This document shows, piece after piece, positions 24,190 to 33,730 of a stretch of 64,000 nucleotides of DNA. The translations under genes were made by a program, and so were the position numbers. This DNA is from Palaemon carinicauda (taxonomy: Eukaryota; Arthropoda; Malacostraca; Decapoda; Palaemonidae). The DNA is taken from NCBI RefSeq assembly GCF_036898095.1, contig NC_090746.1, forward strand, positions 59,751,919 through 59,815,918, written 5' to 3'. The notes beneath the pieces are model-generated. The model saw nothing but the letters and a program-made list of their open reading frames with translations, did no database searches and had not been told where the DNA came from. Position 1 is the stretch's first letter. Each line of letters starts with the position of its first letter.

Positions 24190-25750
24190 GGGCTACTTTT
24201 CACTACCTCCCATTCCTTACCTCTCTCTATCTCTCTAACAAATGATATCTTTGTTGCTCCTCAAAGTTTCATTTATATTGAAAATCAATCATGATTCAAT
24301 TTTCCTTACTTTCTCCAATCTCGCACCATCGGTCACATCGCGGTATTTTCGAAATTTCCGGAAAATTCGCGATATATGTATATACATGCGTTATGAAAAA
24401 AACCCGCGAAGTGGTGAATCCGCAATAGTCGAACCGCGAAGTAGCGAGGGATCACTGTATCAGAAGACGGAACCCAGTCTGGCGGAAGCAGCGGTGCATG
24501 TACCGTAACACCAGATTCAGGATAAGCTCAGACTCAGTCTGAAGTAAACCCTTGTCAACCTCTGACATCCTGTCAGGACGTTTCGGAGGAGAACCTTCAA
24601 CAGACGAATGAAAACGCTCTGGCTAATCCCAATGGCTACAGCCAGGCGCTTGCGGTGACGGATCGCTCCGCTGCGCCACTACATCCGCTTTCCTCTTAAG
24701 AGGTCTGGAAGCATGACGCCAGACCTTGCCGTGCGTAGCGTCATCCGAAGATGAAGATAAAAAACTAACCTCACCTTTCCCATGGTGAGGGTAAGCGACC
24801 TGCGATGCGACAACAGGAACGCTCGAGGGGACGTCTGCGCGAGCGATGACGCCTCTCGTTCCCTTTCGCCGATCGACATTACTTCTCCCATGGGTTCAGG
24901 AGCTTGAAAGAGGTCTAAGGCTAGGTGAACGACAGGTTCGCGCAGACGCACCCTCCACATCACTGAACACATTAATAGCACTTTTAACACTAACACTTTT
25001 AAGTTGGTTAATGTCGGACAGGAGTTGGTTTCTGTCCGCCGCGAGCGATTCTACCCTTCAAATCGCTGTCATCCTATCTTTCATCATAGGTTCAGATGAA
25101 ACAGTATTAGGGTCTGGATCTACTACTACAGGGGAAGAATTAGGTTCAATGACATTAGAAGCAGATAAATCTCTAAATCGAGAAGAACTACGCCTAACTC
25201 TATCCCTCTCTAATTTGCGAGAGTTGCGTTCAAAAGCTAACCACTCACTCTCGGACAATGAAATACATTCTTGACATCGATCTTCATATACACAAATTTT
25301 AACCCTACATTTAGCACAAATAGAATGGGGATCAACAGAGGCTTTTGGAAGCCGAGCCTTGCACCCTTTCACACACTTCCTATATGCAGGAGAGGGGTCG
25401 GCCATATTGAAAGTTAAACAGAGAGATCAAAAACAAGCAAGGGTAAAAAAATAATACAAATAATCCAAATCCAACAAGCATTCAAGAGAATCCGAAAGCA
25501 AGTCCAATAATGCGAAAGCCAATAACCAAAAACAATGTACATCACCAAGATCACTTGTCAAATCCAAGGTAGTTAGCAAGTGAATTCCTAACGATGTTGC
25601 CAAAAATGGCGGGAGGAGAAAATCTGGTGGTGGATGGAATAGTTTGGCCTAGCTCCCGTGGTGATTGCCGCTAGTTTTCTGAATTTCTGCCGGACGTCAG
25701 GGACTAAAGCTATTGTTATATAACCAGCGGGTAAGTCTAATGTTTAAAAT

Positions 25751-25854
25751 TCTCTCTCTCTCTCTCGCCGCGAATTTTTTGAATTTCTGCCGGACGTCAG
25801 GGACTAAAGCCATTGTTATATAACCAGCGGGTAAGTTTAATTTCAAATCTCTCT

Positions 25855-25920
<66 letters not shown>
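25751..25920. repeat. CT microsatellites around an extra C-type right ITR
   Basis: CT tracts at about 25,751-25,767 and 25,846-25,920 flank 25,768-25,845, which repeats the C1 right terminus (tttctgccggacgtcaggga, taaccagcgggtaagtttaa) in the same orientation. Confidence 0.85.
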
Positions 25921-26371
25921 GAGGCGCATCGTAAGTCATGAAAGTGAAGTTTCCGTTGAGTACTTGTCAGTTCCTGATCGTGCCTGCCCGCTGAAGCAGA
26001 GCGAACATAGGGTGAGCAGCCAAAGTAGAGGCCAAAACCTCTTGCTACCTTCCTCGCACAGGGAAACTACGTGAAGAAGGCAGCTCAAAAGTAAAATTAT
26101 TAAGCATTAGGACAGCTGCCTTTAACCATACACGGCTAAAAAGGGTTGACGGGAGAGAAAGACTACGTCTTTACTCTACCGAGCCGAAATAAAAAGTGAT
26201 GGTTAGTCGCTGGTGTGAGCGGGAGGGTTAACCTATCCCACTCCCCCCCTTCGCTAACTAGCAGTGGGTAGTTACACCCTGAAAAAAAGCTTATTGGCTG
26301 GTTTCAGCTTCACCGTAATACTACTCCTCAGTGAAGAACGGAAGGTTTGTATTTTGCTCAGGAACAATTGT
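25921..26371 (-). mobile_element. Right-end fragment of a family-A-type DIRS element
   Basis: The stretch ctaactagcagtgggtagtt, ggtttcagcttcaccg and ggaaggtttgtatttt reproduces the A1 right ITR (37,680-37,830) with divergence. To the left lies about 150 bp of leader-like sequence, then C1. Together with the solo hairpin at 18,094 it may be the two ends of an A-type element into which C1 inserted. Confidence 0.65.
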
Positions 26372-26835
26372 TTTGTGCAAGAAGTGATATTTGTGTTCCA
26401 TTTACTTTTTTGTGAAGTGGTATTTACATTGTAAAAAATATTGAATGAAATTGAAGCAATTTAAAGAAAAATTATCTCAATTTAGATAATATCTTTCTAA
26501 ATCAAAATTACTTTACAACGATTTTCCAATTTTAATAGACTTTAGGAATAGTTATTTTTGACCAATCACTGATTCATTCCAGAATGTAACTATGCAAACC
26601 TTCCATCATCAAAAACTGCCTATATGTATGAAGATTGAGGGATATAAGCATTCAAAGCCATATCTTTCATGATATTAAGGGATTTTGCTTTATCATTAGA
26701 AAGTACGTGAAATATTAACAAACCTTAGTAATTTACTTTTGACTTCTAATAGATTTTTTTTAAGGAATATTTGGTGCTATAGTGTAACCAACATCATTAG
26801 CAGTAAAAAGGGATTTTGATGAAGGAAAAATCTAT
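26372..26835. other. Intron, nothing recognised
   Basis: AT-rich intron between the A-type fragment and the dispersed repeat; no exon or internal repeat visible. Confidence 0.5.
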
Positions 26836-27193
26836 TTCTGGGCTCAACCTTCATTGCTCTGTGAAATGCTCCTTAAAGCACCATTTCAAAGGTATAAATA
26901 CTGCTAAATATACCAGCAAAAAAAGTTGCATGGAATGCTAGGAATATATCCCGCTCGCTCACCCCTAAAGGGTGTCGGTATTAAAACCGGGGCGAGTGAT
27001 ACCACTACCAGAGATCCCTTTCCAATTAGACTTCTCCCTCCTCAAAATTCCCCGTTACTACGAGGTGTCATTCACTACAGCTACTGCCCCCCCCCCCCCC
27101 CCTTTACCACCACCACTACCTAACCTTCTCCCATCATTCCTTGTTAGCACCCGTGAACGTTCAGACGTGTTTTTCGTAGCTCTGTGTTATTTT
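26836..27193. repeat. Dispersed ~360-bp repeat, copy 2
   Basis: Same strand as 2,721-3,080 and aligned end to end (ttctgggctcaacc… gtagctctgtgttatttt). It includes a poly-C tract of about 16 near 27,090. Confidence 0.9.
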
Positions 27194-27860
27194 ACATATA
27201 ATAAATTCAAGTGGAATAAATAGAAAGGCAAATAAAATAATATACTGAAAAAAGCATGCCTCGAATATTTCAACCTTCAGAAATTCTGGTTTGGCAAAAA
27301 TGGGATAAAATAGACATTTAAAATTAAAATTTCAGCTGGCATCCACCCTACCCAATAGCACCACCCTATGGTCTAACTATTCCCACTGGATGCCTGTCTC
27401 TAACATATAAAATCACTTTCTAGACCACTTTTTACTATGTACAGTGAAACTTCTAATTATACACTATGATGTTTGCGCACTGTTTTCAAGGTATTAGGTT
27501 GGCCAAGGTACCAATCTCCCATTGAGATACGGATGACAAGGGAACTGGCACCCCGTTACTCTGGCCAGACTCATAATAACCATTAATTAAAACTTTCCAC
27601 ACACAAGTCTCTTGGTTAATATTAACTGAATGCAATAAATTATTTCTGTTGTATTTCTATTGCTTCTAGATTAAAAGTACTGTATGTGCATATGGTAAGC
27701 AAAATAAATTGCAAGGCTATGTGTAGGACCGTTGCCTTCACTACATTACGAAATTTTCAGTATCTTCATATAGAAGTTAATCAAATCAATAACAAGCACC
27801 TCATCAAAAAATTTGTTCTGCTAAATATTATGGAACACAAAACTATTAAATTTTACTCAC
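27194..27860. other. Intron, nothing recognised
   Basis: AT-rich intron downstream of exon f with no repeat partner in the window. Confidence 0.5.
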
Positions 27861-28100
27861 TCTTTGTAACTGATGATCAATATTCCATATACGAAGGCTA
27901 TGATCACGAGCCCAAGACACCATCTGGATGTCTCCAGGATTACTTAGGCTTTGCCTCCATTCAAACTCCAAGACAACATCTGTATGGCCAACAAAAGTAT
28001 GAGCTGGTGCACCAACATCAGTCACAGACCATAAAAGTAACGAGTTTTCACCCCTCCTTAATTGCGGCATTACAACCGTAACTACTCCTTCTCCGAAAGG
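27861..28100 (-). CDS. WDR59: WDR59 exon f (WD40 blades 5-7)
   Basis: Eighty codons, phase 0. It begins PFGEGVVTVVMPQLRRGENS and continues through HTFVGHTDVVLEFEWR and MVSWARDHSLRIWNIDHQLQ, closing the propeller. The acceptor is ttttcag and the donor gtgagt. It joins in frame to exon g (QLQR|MCGHEAED). Confidence 0.96.
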
Positions 28101-29250
28101 CTGAAAAGCAAATGTTCATTAGAAAACAGTCTCTACAAAAGGATGAAAGACAGAGAAATTTAATACATAATAGTCTCATAATCACGTAAACCAAAGTCCA
28201 ATAGTTTAACTCCAATAAAATTCAAATTACAGCTATCTAACAAAATATAAGACAAACCAAACAGGTAAATAAGAAATAAAGTTCAGCCCATTCTTCTATT
28301 AATCAACATTTCACAAGAATATGTTCTACTACAATCTGAATTGATTTTGTTTTCTTTAATTTCAGCCAAATCAAAAGTAGAACACAACCACATTTCATAG
28401 TAATTTAATTCTTTCAATTCTACATTCATTTCACAAAAATTAAATTTAAGGCTATCATGTTACAGAGAGTAGCAAGTAAAAATCTGAAGTCATAAGCAGC
28501 AAAAAAACTGATTGACCAAAAATATTATCTATGCAAGCACAAATCAAAATTATTGTCTACTTAAATTTAATCTGAAATCATGGACCAAAAGTGATCATTA
28601 AACCAAACATATAAAATGAGATTTTTTTTTTCAAAAACAACAAAATATATTCATGGCCTCATTCCTTTTTCATATCAGCACATTTTGTAACATTGACTCT
28701 TGTTAATACTTCAAAATACCTGTATGTTAGCTTCATCTGTCATTATTCTCACAGTACTGGTACAAGTATCTTTCACATCTTTATTTCATGTTTTAGAGTC
28801 ACACAAAAATGTAATAGATGAATACCATTTCTTTAGAGTGAGTTCAGAAAGGAGTATAAGATAAAAAAAATTTAATTTTACGTCTAACCTCAAAGTGAAG
28901 AGCCGACGTAAAAATCTTTATGATACTCACAGCCACCCAAAAGCTCCTCAACTTATAAGATTTGTTCTTGTATGAGTCATATAAATTAATTCTATTGTTA
29001 TGCTACATTTATAGATTTGATACATTTTATACTTGAAACTAAAAATCTATCAAACTAAATTATAGGCATTACATTTTAATTTAGGCTATATGTTACATAG
29101 AACTATGGACAGCTCTGAGATATCCTGAATGTTCAACTCCGTCTATACTGTAGGGTCTTTGTTAATTATATGATGGCCAGATCTCAAAAGCATCTTATAG
29201 GTTTAGCAAGGGCATATTTGGACAATGAACAATACCTTTTTAAAACTTAC
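28101..29250. other. Intron between exons e and f
   Basis: About 1.15 kb of AT-rich sequence, free of recognisable transposons. It is one of the few introns without a DIRS copy. Confidence 0.6.
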
Positions 29251-29343
29251 TGTATATTTTGCACGCCATACAGGTGAATGTGTATTAATGAAGTTTTCCT
29301 CTTTCCTTGCATTCGTTATGTCGAAAAATTTCACAGAACAATC
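29251..29343 (-). CDS. WDR59: WDR59 exon e (WD40 blade 4-5)
   Basis: Thirty-one codons in phase 0 on both sides, beginning DCSVKFFDITNARKEENFIN and ending PVWRAKYT, a motif conserved in WDR59. The acceptor is ttcag and the donor gtaagt. Only about 100 bases of intron separate it from exon d. Confidence 0.95.
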
Positions 29344-29444
29344 CTGAAAAAAAAATAAATATAAGAATCTTAATACAAAAGTGACAAAAAAAAAAAAAAA
29401 ATGCAAATGCAATATAATTTAGAGAGAGAGAGAGGGAGACTTAC

Positions 29445-29635
29445 ATTAGATGCAGATACCAAGTGATGCTCATGATTTGGAGACCAATCTAAGCCATTTA
29501 TTTTGGATAAATGAGCTGATATGTAGTGAAGAGGCTGACTAGTCTTCCTGTCATCCCACACTCTTATGTCGCAATCATGACCGGATGCCAGAAAATGTTG
29601 ATTGATTTTATTCCACTTGACCTGAGTAGCACCGG
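29445..29635 (-). CDS. WDR59: WDR59 exon d (WD40 blades 3-4)
   Basis: Two bases plus 63 codons: GATQVKWNKINQHFLASGHD, then IRVWDDRKTSQPLHYISAHL and SKINGLDWSPNHEHHLVSAS. The AHLSKI(N/H)GLDW stretch is strongly characteristic of WDR59. The acceptor is tttcag and the donor gtaagt. A short GA microsatellite lies just downstream of the donor (about 29,421-29,435). Confidence 0.95.
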
Positions 29636-30620
29636 CTGAAATGGAATTTCCAGGTAAAATACAATGCTATTCTGTATACAATTGCCTTACAAGAGGTAAT
29701 CACTTTTACTCTGAATACTCCAAGTACCATGTTTGGATTTATTAAGGCAGTAATTTGTTTGCAATAACTGAGAACTTTTAATTCTATTTGACGAATTCGG
29801 AAATAATTTGTATTTTTCCTAACCATACAAACCTTAGCTATTTACATAGGGTATTACTTTCGGCGTAGCTGAAATGACGAGCCATTAGATTTTTAACGAG
29901 GTTAACTACCCCCACGATAGTTAGCAAGGGGGTAGAGGAGGGGTAGCTAGCTACCCCTTCCCCCCCACACACTGGTGAACTGCTTCACTTCACTTAGAGG
30001 TAGGACTTGTCTTGGGGGACAGGTCTGGCGGGCAAATATGTGTAAATAGCTAAGGTTTGTATGGTTAGGAAAAATACAAATTATCTCCGAATTTGTCATC
30101 TGTTCCGTAACCGAAATACAAACCACGCTATTTACATAGGGTGACTTAACCCTTAGGTAGGGTGTAAAGTCCCAGCCTTACTGGCTTTGGCTTTGCCCGG
30201 GGACCCAGAATCCGAGTGAGCAGCACTCGAGAAAGAGTCCCTGCACCTCGCAAGTTCCTTGCTCCGCAAGGAATGTGCGGCCTACATAAGCTTGTGTGTG
30301 GAGGAATGAAGTGTGACTTGTCCTAGGAAGTTGACCTGAAGTCCTTTAGATGGAATTCTAGGCTAGGACGTTCCCAATACCACCTCGTCAGGGTATGGGG
30401 GACGCGACAGTATTATCTTAATACTAGGAACACAAGGAAGCATGGTTTACCTGCAGAGGTTTGAGGTCAGCTATGCAGAGAACCCAGGATGCTGCTTTCC
30501 CCAAGAGAGGGGAGGATGAAGAAAGTAGTAAGGGCCAGACATACTTTTTCATTCATGCAGTCTAAAACTGGGTAACAATGCCCTCAACCTTCTGCTACCT
30601 GTCCATTAAGGAGCCTGAGG

Positions 30621-31700
30621 TTAGACCAGCTGTTGTGCAGCCACCACAGGGCCAATAGAAAATGTATCGAGACTCCTGTGGGTCACATCCTGCAGGTGGT
30701 GGGCTGTGAAGGTCGTTTGATGCTTCCAGACCCCAGCTTGCAGCACTTGCGTCACCGAGAAGTTTCTCTTGAATGCCAGGGACGTTGCGATGCCTCTGAC
30801 ATCGTGTGCTCTGGGGCGACGTGACGGAGGAGGATCTGGATTCAAGGCGTGATGGATGCCCCTTCGTATCCAAGCAGAGATGGTATTCTTGGTGACCCTC
30901 CTCTTCGTCCTTCCCGTGCTCACAAACAGGGCTTGCACGCGGGGACGGACTGCAGCTGTTCTCTTCAGTTAACACCTCAGATTCCTTACTGGGCATAGTA
31001 GCAGATGCTCTGGGTCACTTGTTACAGAACGGAGACTCGAAACACTGAAGGAGTCGAACCGTGGGTACGACACTCCAGGGTTCTGAGTCTTAGATACAAA
31101 CTCAGGGACGAACCTGAACGTTACCTCCCCCCATCCCCTTGAATGGGCGATGTCGTATGAGAGACCATGAAGTTCACTGACCCGCTTGGCTAACGCCAAA
31201 GCGAGCAGGAACACCATCTTCCAAGTCAGGTGTTGATCAGAAGCCTGGCGTAATGGTTCGAACGGAGGTTTCTTAAGAGCCCTGAGGACCCGAACCACGT
31301 TCCATGGAGGAGGTCTCACTTCCGACTGAGGGCAGGTAAGTTCGTAGCTTCCGATGAGTAATGAAAGTTCCAGCGAGGAAGAAATGTCTACTCCTTTCAG
31401 CCTGAAGGCTAAGCTTAAGGCTGAGCGATAGCCTTTCACCGCCGAGACTGAAAGGCGCATTTCCTCCCGCAAATACACGAGAAACTCCGCTATTGCTGGA
31501 ATAGTGGCATCGGGGGGAGAGATACCCCTTCCACGACACCAACCACAAAAGACACTCCACTTCGCCTGGTAGACCCCTGCGGATGATTTTCGCAGGTGTC
31601 GAGACATCCTTTCCGCAACTTGTTGCGAAAAGCCTCTCTCAGTGAGGAGACGCTGGATAGTCTCCAGGCGTGAAGCCGAAGCGAAGCTACGGCCTTGTGG
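30621..31700 (-). pseudogene. A1 tyrosine recombinase
   Basis: It starts in the -1 frame relative to RNase H, overlapping it (LETIQRLLTERGFSQQVAER, VYQAKWSVFCGWCRGRGI). The core has LALAKRVSELHGL with the first catalytic Arg, and AHDVRGIATSLAF gives the H-x-x-R pair. A TAA stop at 30,969 replaces the Tyr codon seen in A2 (LRCYLKRTAA). The nucleophile position reads TAHHLQD instead of TAHYL(Q/K)D, so the catalytic Tyr is His. Two independent hits make it inactive. Confidence 0.87.
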
Positions 31701-32026
31701 AAAATGTTGCAGTGTGGTTGCTTGAGTAGCTCGTGTCGTGGGGGAAGTTCTCTCGGGAGTTCCGTCAGGAGCTGCAGAAGGTCCGGGAACCACTCTGCAT
31801 GATGCCATAGCGGAGCTATTAAGGTCATTGACAGATTGACCGATAGTCTGGTCTTGTTGAGCACCCTTCTCATCAGACAGAACGGTGGGAAAGCGTAGAC
31901 GTCGATGTTGTCCCACCGTTGTTGGAAGGCATCTTGCCAGAGTGCCTTGGGGTCCGGGACTGGGGAGCAGTACAGCGGAAGCTTGAAGTTCAAAGCTGTC
32001 GCGAACAGGTCCACTGTCGGGGAACC

Positions 32027-33500
32027 CTACAAAGTCAGGACTTTGTTGGCTACTTGAGGATCCAAAGACCACTCGGTACTCACTAACTGCGATGCTCTGC
32101 TCAGACTGTCGGCGAGCACATTCCTTTTGCCAGGAATGAAGCGAGCCAATAGTGGAATCGAGTGGACTTCGGTCCACCTCAGTATCTCTACTGCAAGATG
32201 GGATAGCTGTTGTGAAAAGGTACCTCCCTGCTTGTTGATATAAGCCACTACTGTGGTGTTGTCGGTCATCACCACCACAGAGTGGCCCGCCAGGGTCTGT
32301 TGGAACTGTTGAAGGGCCAGATAAACGGCCTTCATTTCTAGCAGATTGATGTGGAGGTACTTTTCTGATTCTGACCATAGGCCTGAGATCCTCTAGTTTA
32401 GAATGTGGGCTCCCCACCCTTCTTTTGACGTGTCCGAGAACAGCATCAAATCCGGTGGGAGGACGAGAAGATCCACTCCCTTTCGAAGGTTTTCGTCGGT
32501 CAGCCACCACTGCAGGTCCGTCCGTTCCGCAGGTCCGTCCGTTCCGCAGGTCCCATAGGGACAAGTGTGTCCGGGGAATCGTTGCCTTGATTCCACCGGG
32601 ACTTGAGCCGCCATTGCAGAGATCTCATCCTGAGGCGGCTGTTCGGAACTAGACGGGCCAAGGAGGCCAGGTGACCTAGGAGACATAACCAAGATTGGGC
32701 TGGAAGCTCCTCTCGTCCGAGGAAAGGCCTTGCGACCCTCCTCAGCCTTGCTATCCTGTCGTCTGATGGGAAGGCTTTGTGGAGATTGGTGTCTAATATC
32801 ATGCCTAGATATACCAGTCGTTGAGTTGGAAGCAGAGAAGACTTCTCGAGATTTACCATGATCCCCAGATCTTGGCAAACCTCCAGAAGCTTGTCTCGGT
32901 GACGAAGAAGGGTCGACTCCGAGTCTGCCAGGATCAGCCAGTCGTCCAGATAGCGAAGGAGACGGATGGCGATCCTGTGTGCCCACGAAGATATCAGGGT
33001 GAACACATTGGTGAACACCTGAGGTGCTGTGGAGAGACCGAAACACAGCACCTTGAACTGGTAGATCTTGTTGTCTAGGCTGAATCTCAAGTACTTCCTG
33101 GAAGACGGATGGATTGGGATCTGGAAGTACGCGTCCTTCAGATCCAGTGTACACATGAAGTCTTGCGGTCTCACTGCAAGTTTGACCGTGTCTGCTGTCT
33201 CCATGCTGAACGAAGTTTGCTTGACAAACTTGTTCAGAGCTGAGAGGTCGATGACAGGTCTCCAGCCTCCAGACGCCTTCTTTGCAAGAAAGAGTCGACT
33301 GAAGAAGCCTGGGGAGCCGTCGACGACCTCCTGGAGAGCATCCTTCTTGAGCATGGTCTTAACTTCTGCCCGAAGGGCTAGCCCCTTTGCCGATCCCATG
33401 GCATAGGAGCTCAACGACACTGGATTCGCTGTCAGGGGAGGAAGATATGTTATGAACGGGATGCGATATCCTTGGCTGATCACAGAGATCGTCCAGGAAT
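32027..33500 (-). pseudogene. A1 reverse transcriptase-RNase H
   Basis: RT motifs in the frame open from 33,900: GGWRPVIDLSALNKFVKQTS, LDLKDAYFQIPIHPSSRKYL, FKVLCFGLSTAPQVF, then RYLDDWLILADSES near 32,930 (catalytic YxDD intact). A 17-bp tandem duplication at 32,513-32,546 shifts the frame. RNase H continues with LMLFSDTSKEGWGAHIL, a TAG stop at about 32,391, then NLLEMKAVYLALQQF, VMTDNTTVVAYINKQGG and NVLADSLSR. The DIRS-type extension (VDLFATALNFKLPLYCSPVP) follows at 31,490-32,014. The duplication and the TAG disable it. Confidence 0.9.
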
Positions 33501-33730
33501 GGGCCCGGTGTTGCTGCCACCTGTCCGCGCAACTTTGCAGGCATCCCCTCACTGGTGGACATGCAGGGGGATTGCCAATCCTAGCGTTTACGGCCTCGGC
33601 CGCTCCCCCTAGGATTCCTACCTCCCCTGGAGGACTTTCCGCCCTTCTTGTTTTTGACAGGAAAGGGCTACTGCTTAGACACCTTTGCCTTTGCTGCCAG
33701 AGCCTGTTTCGATGTCCTAGACTGACGAGG

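Larger units (their letters stand above)
22664..24457 (+). mobile_element. Tigger/pogo-like element nested in C1
   Basis: It begins CAGTGATCCCTTGTTTATCG and ends with the inverse of CAGTGATCCCTCGCTACTTC. TA flanks both ends (22,662-22,663 and 24,458-24,459). Removing it rejoins the gag sequence. The left ~300 bases match the inverted right part of the copy at 43,642-44,364. The interior is mostly GA, CT and CA microsatellite and unassigned AT-rich DNA, with no transposase ORF. Family assignment rests on TIR resemblance and TA duplication. Confidence 0.85.
22190..25405 (-). pseudogene. C1 gag-like ORF, interrupted by a Tigger-like element
   Basis: It starts at 25,405 with a zinc-binding Cys/His cluster in residues 15-47, with the same spacing as families A and B (VDPHSICAKC, CQECISLSESEW). 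It continues to about 24,460, is broken by the insertion at 22,664-24,457, and resumes at about 22,660 (MERYVSVKEGEFAIEV…). The downstream part has Arg/Asp-rich repeats (DVERHPSRRSDKRQAAERDV). The helical WLD.W block of the A and B gag proteins is not visible, consistent with the deletion near 22,180. Confidence 0.75.
19478..25750 (-). mobile_element. DIRS family C, copy 1 (C1), internally deleted, Tigger-like insertion inside
   Basis: Left ITR: cttacccgctggttatataa at about 19,512, then gtccctgacatccggcagaa. The inverse right ITR is at 25,590-25,750. The ICR at about 19,700-19,790 holds the inverse of the left end followed by the inverse of the right end, the DIRS arrangement. The minus-strand order is gag-like, RNase H, recombinase. 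The RT palm is missing: gag repeats run straight into the RT-connection/RNase H region near 22,180. A 1.8-kb Tigger-like element splits gag. Confidence 0.85.

Noticed and set aside
25697..25939. Arg/Glu-repeat ORF
   Set aside because: It is (CT)n/(GA)n microsatellite read as codons; also 23,204-23,710.
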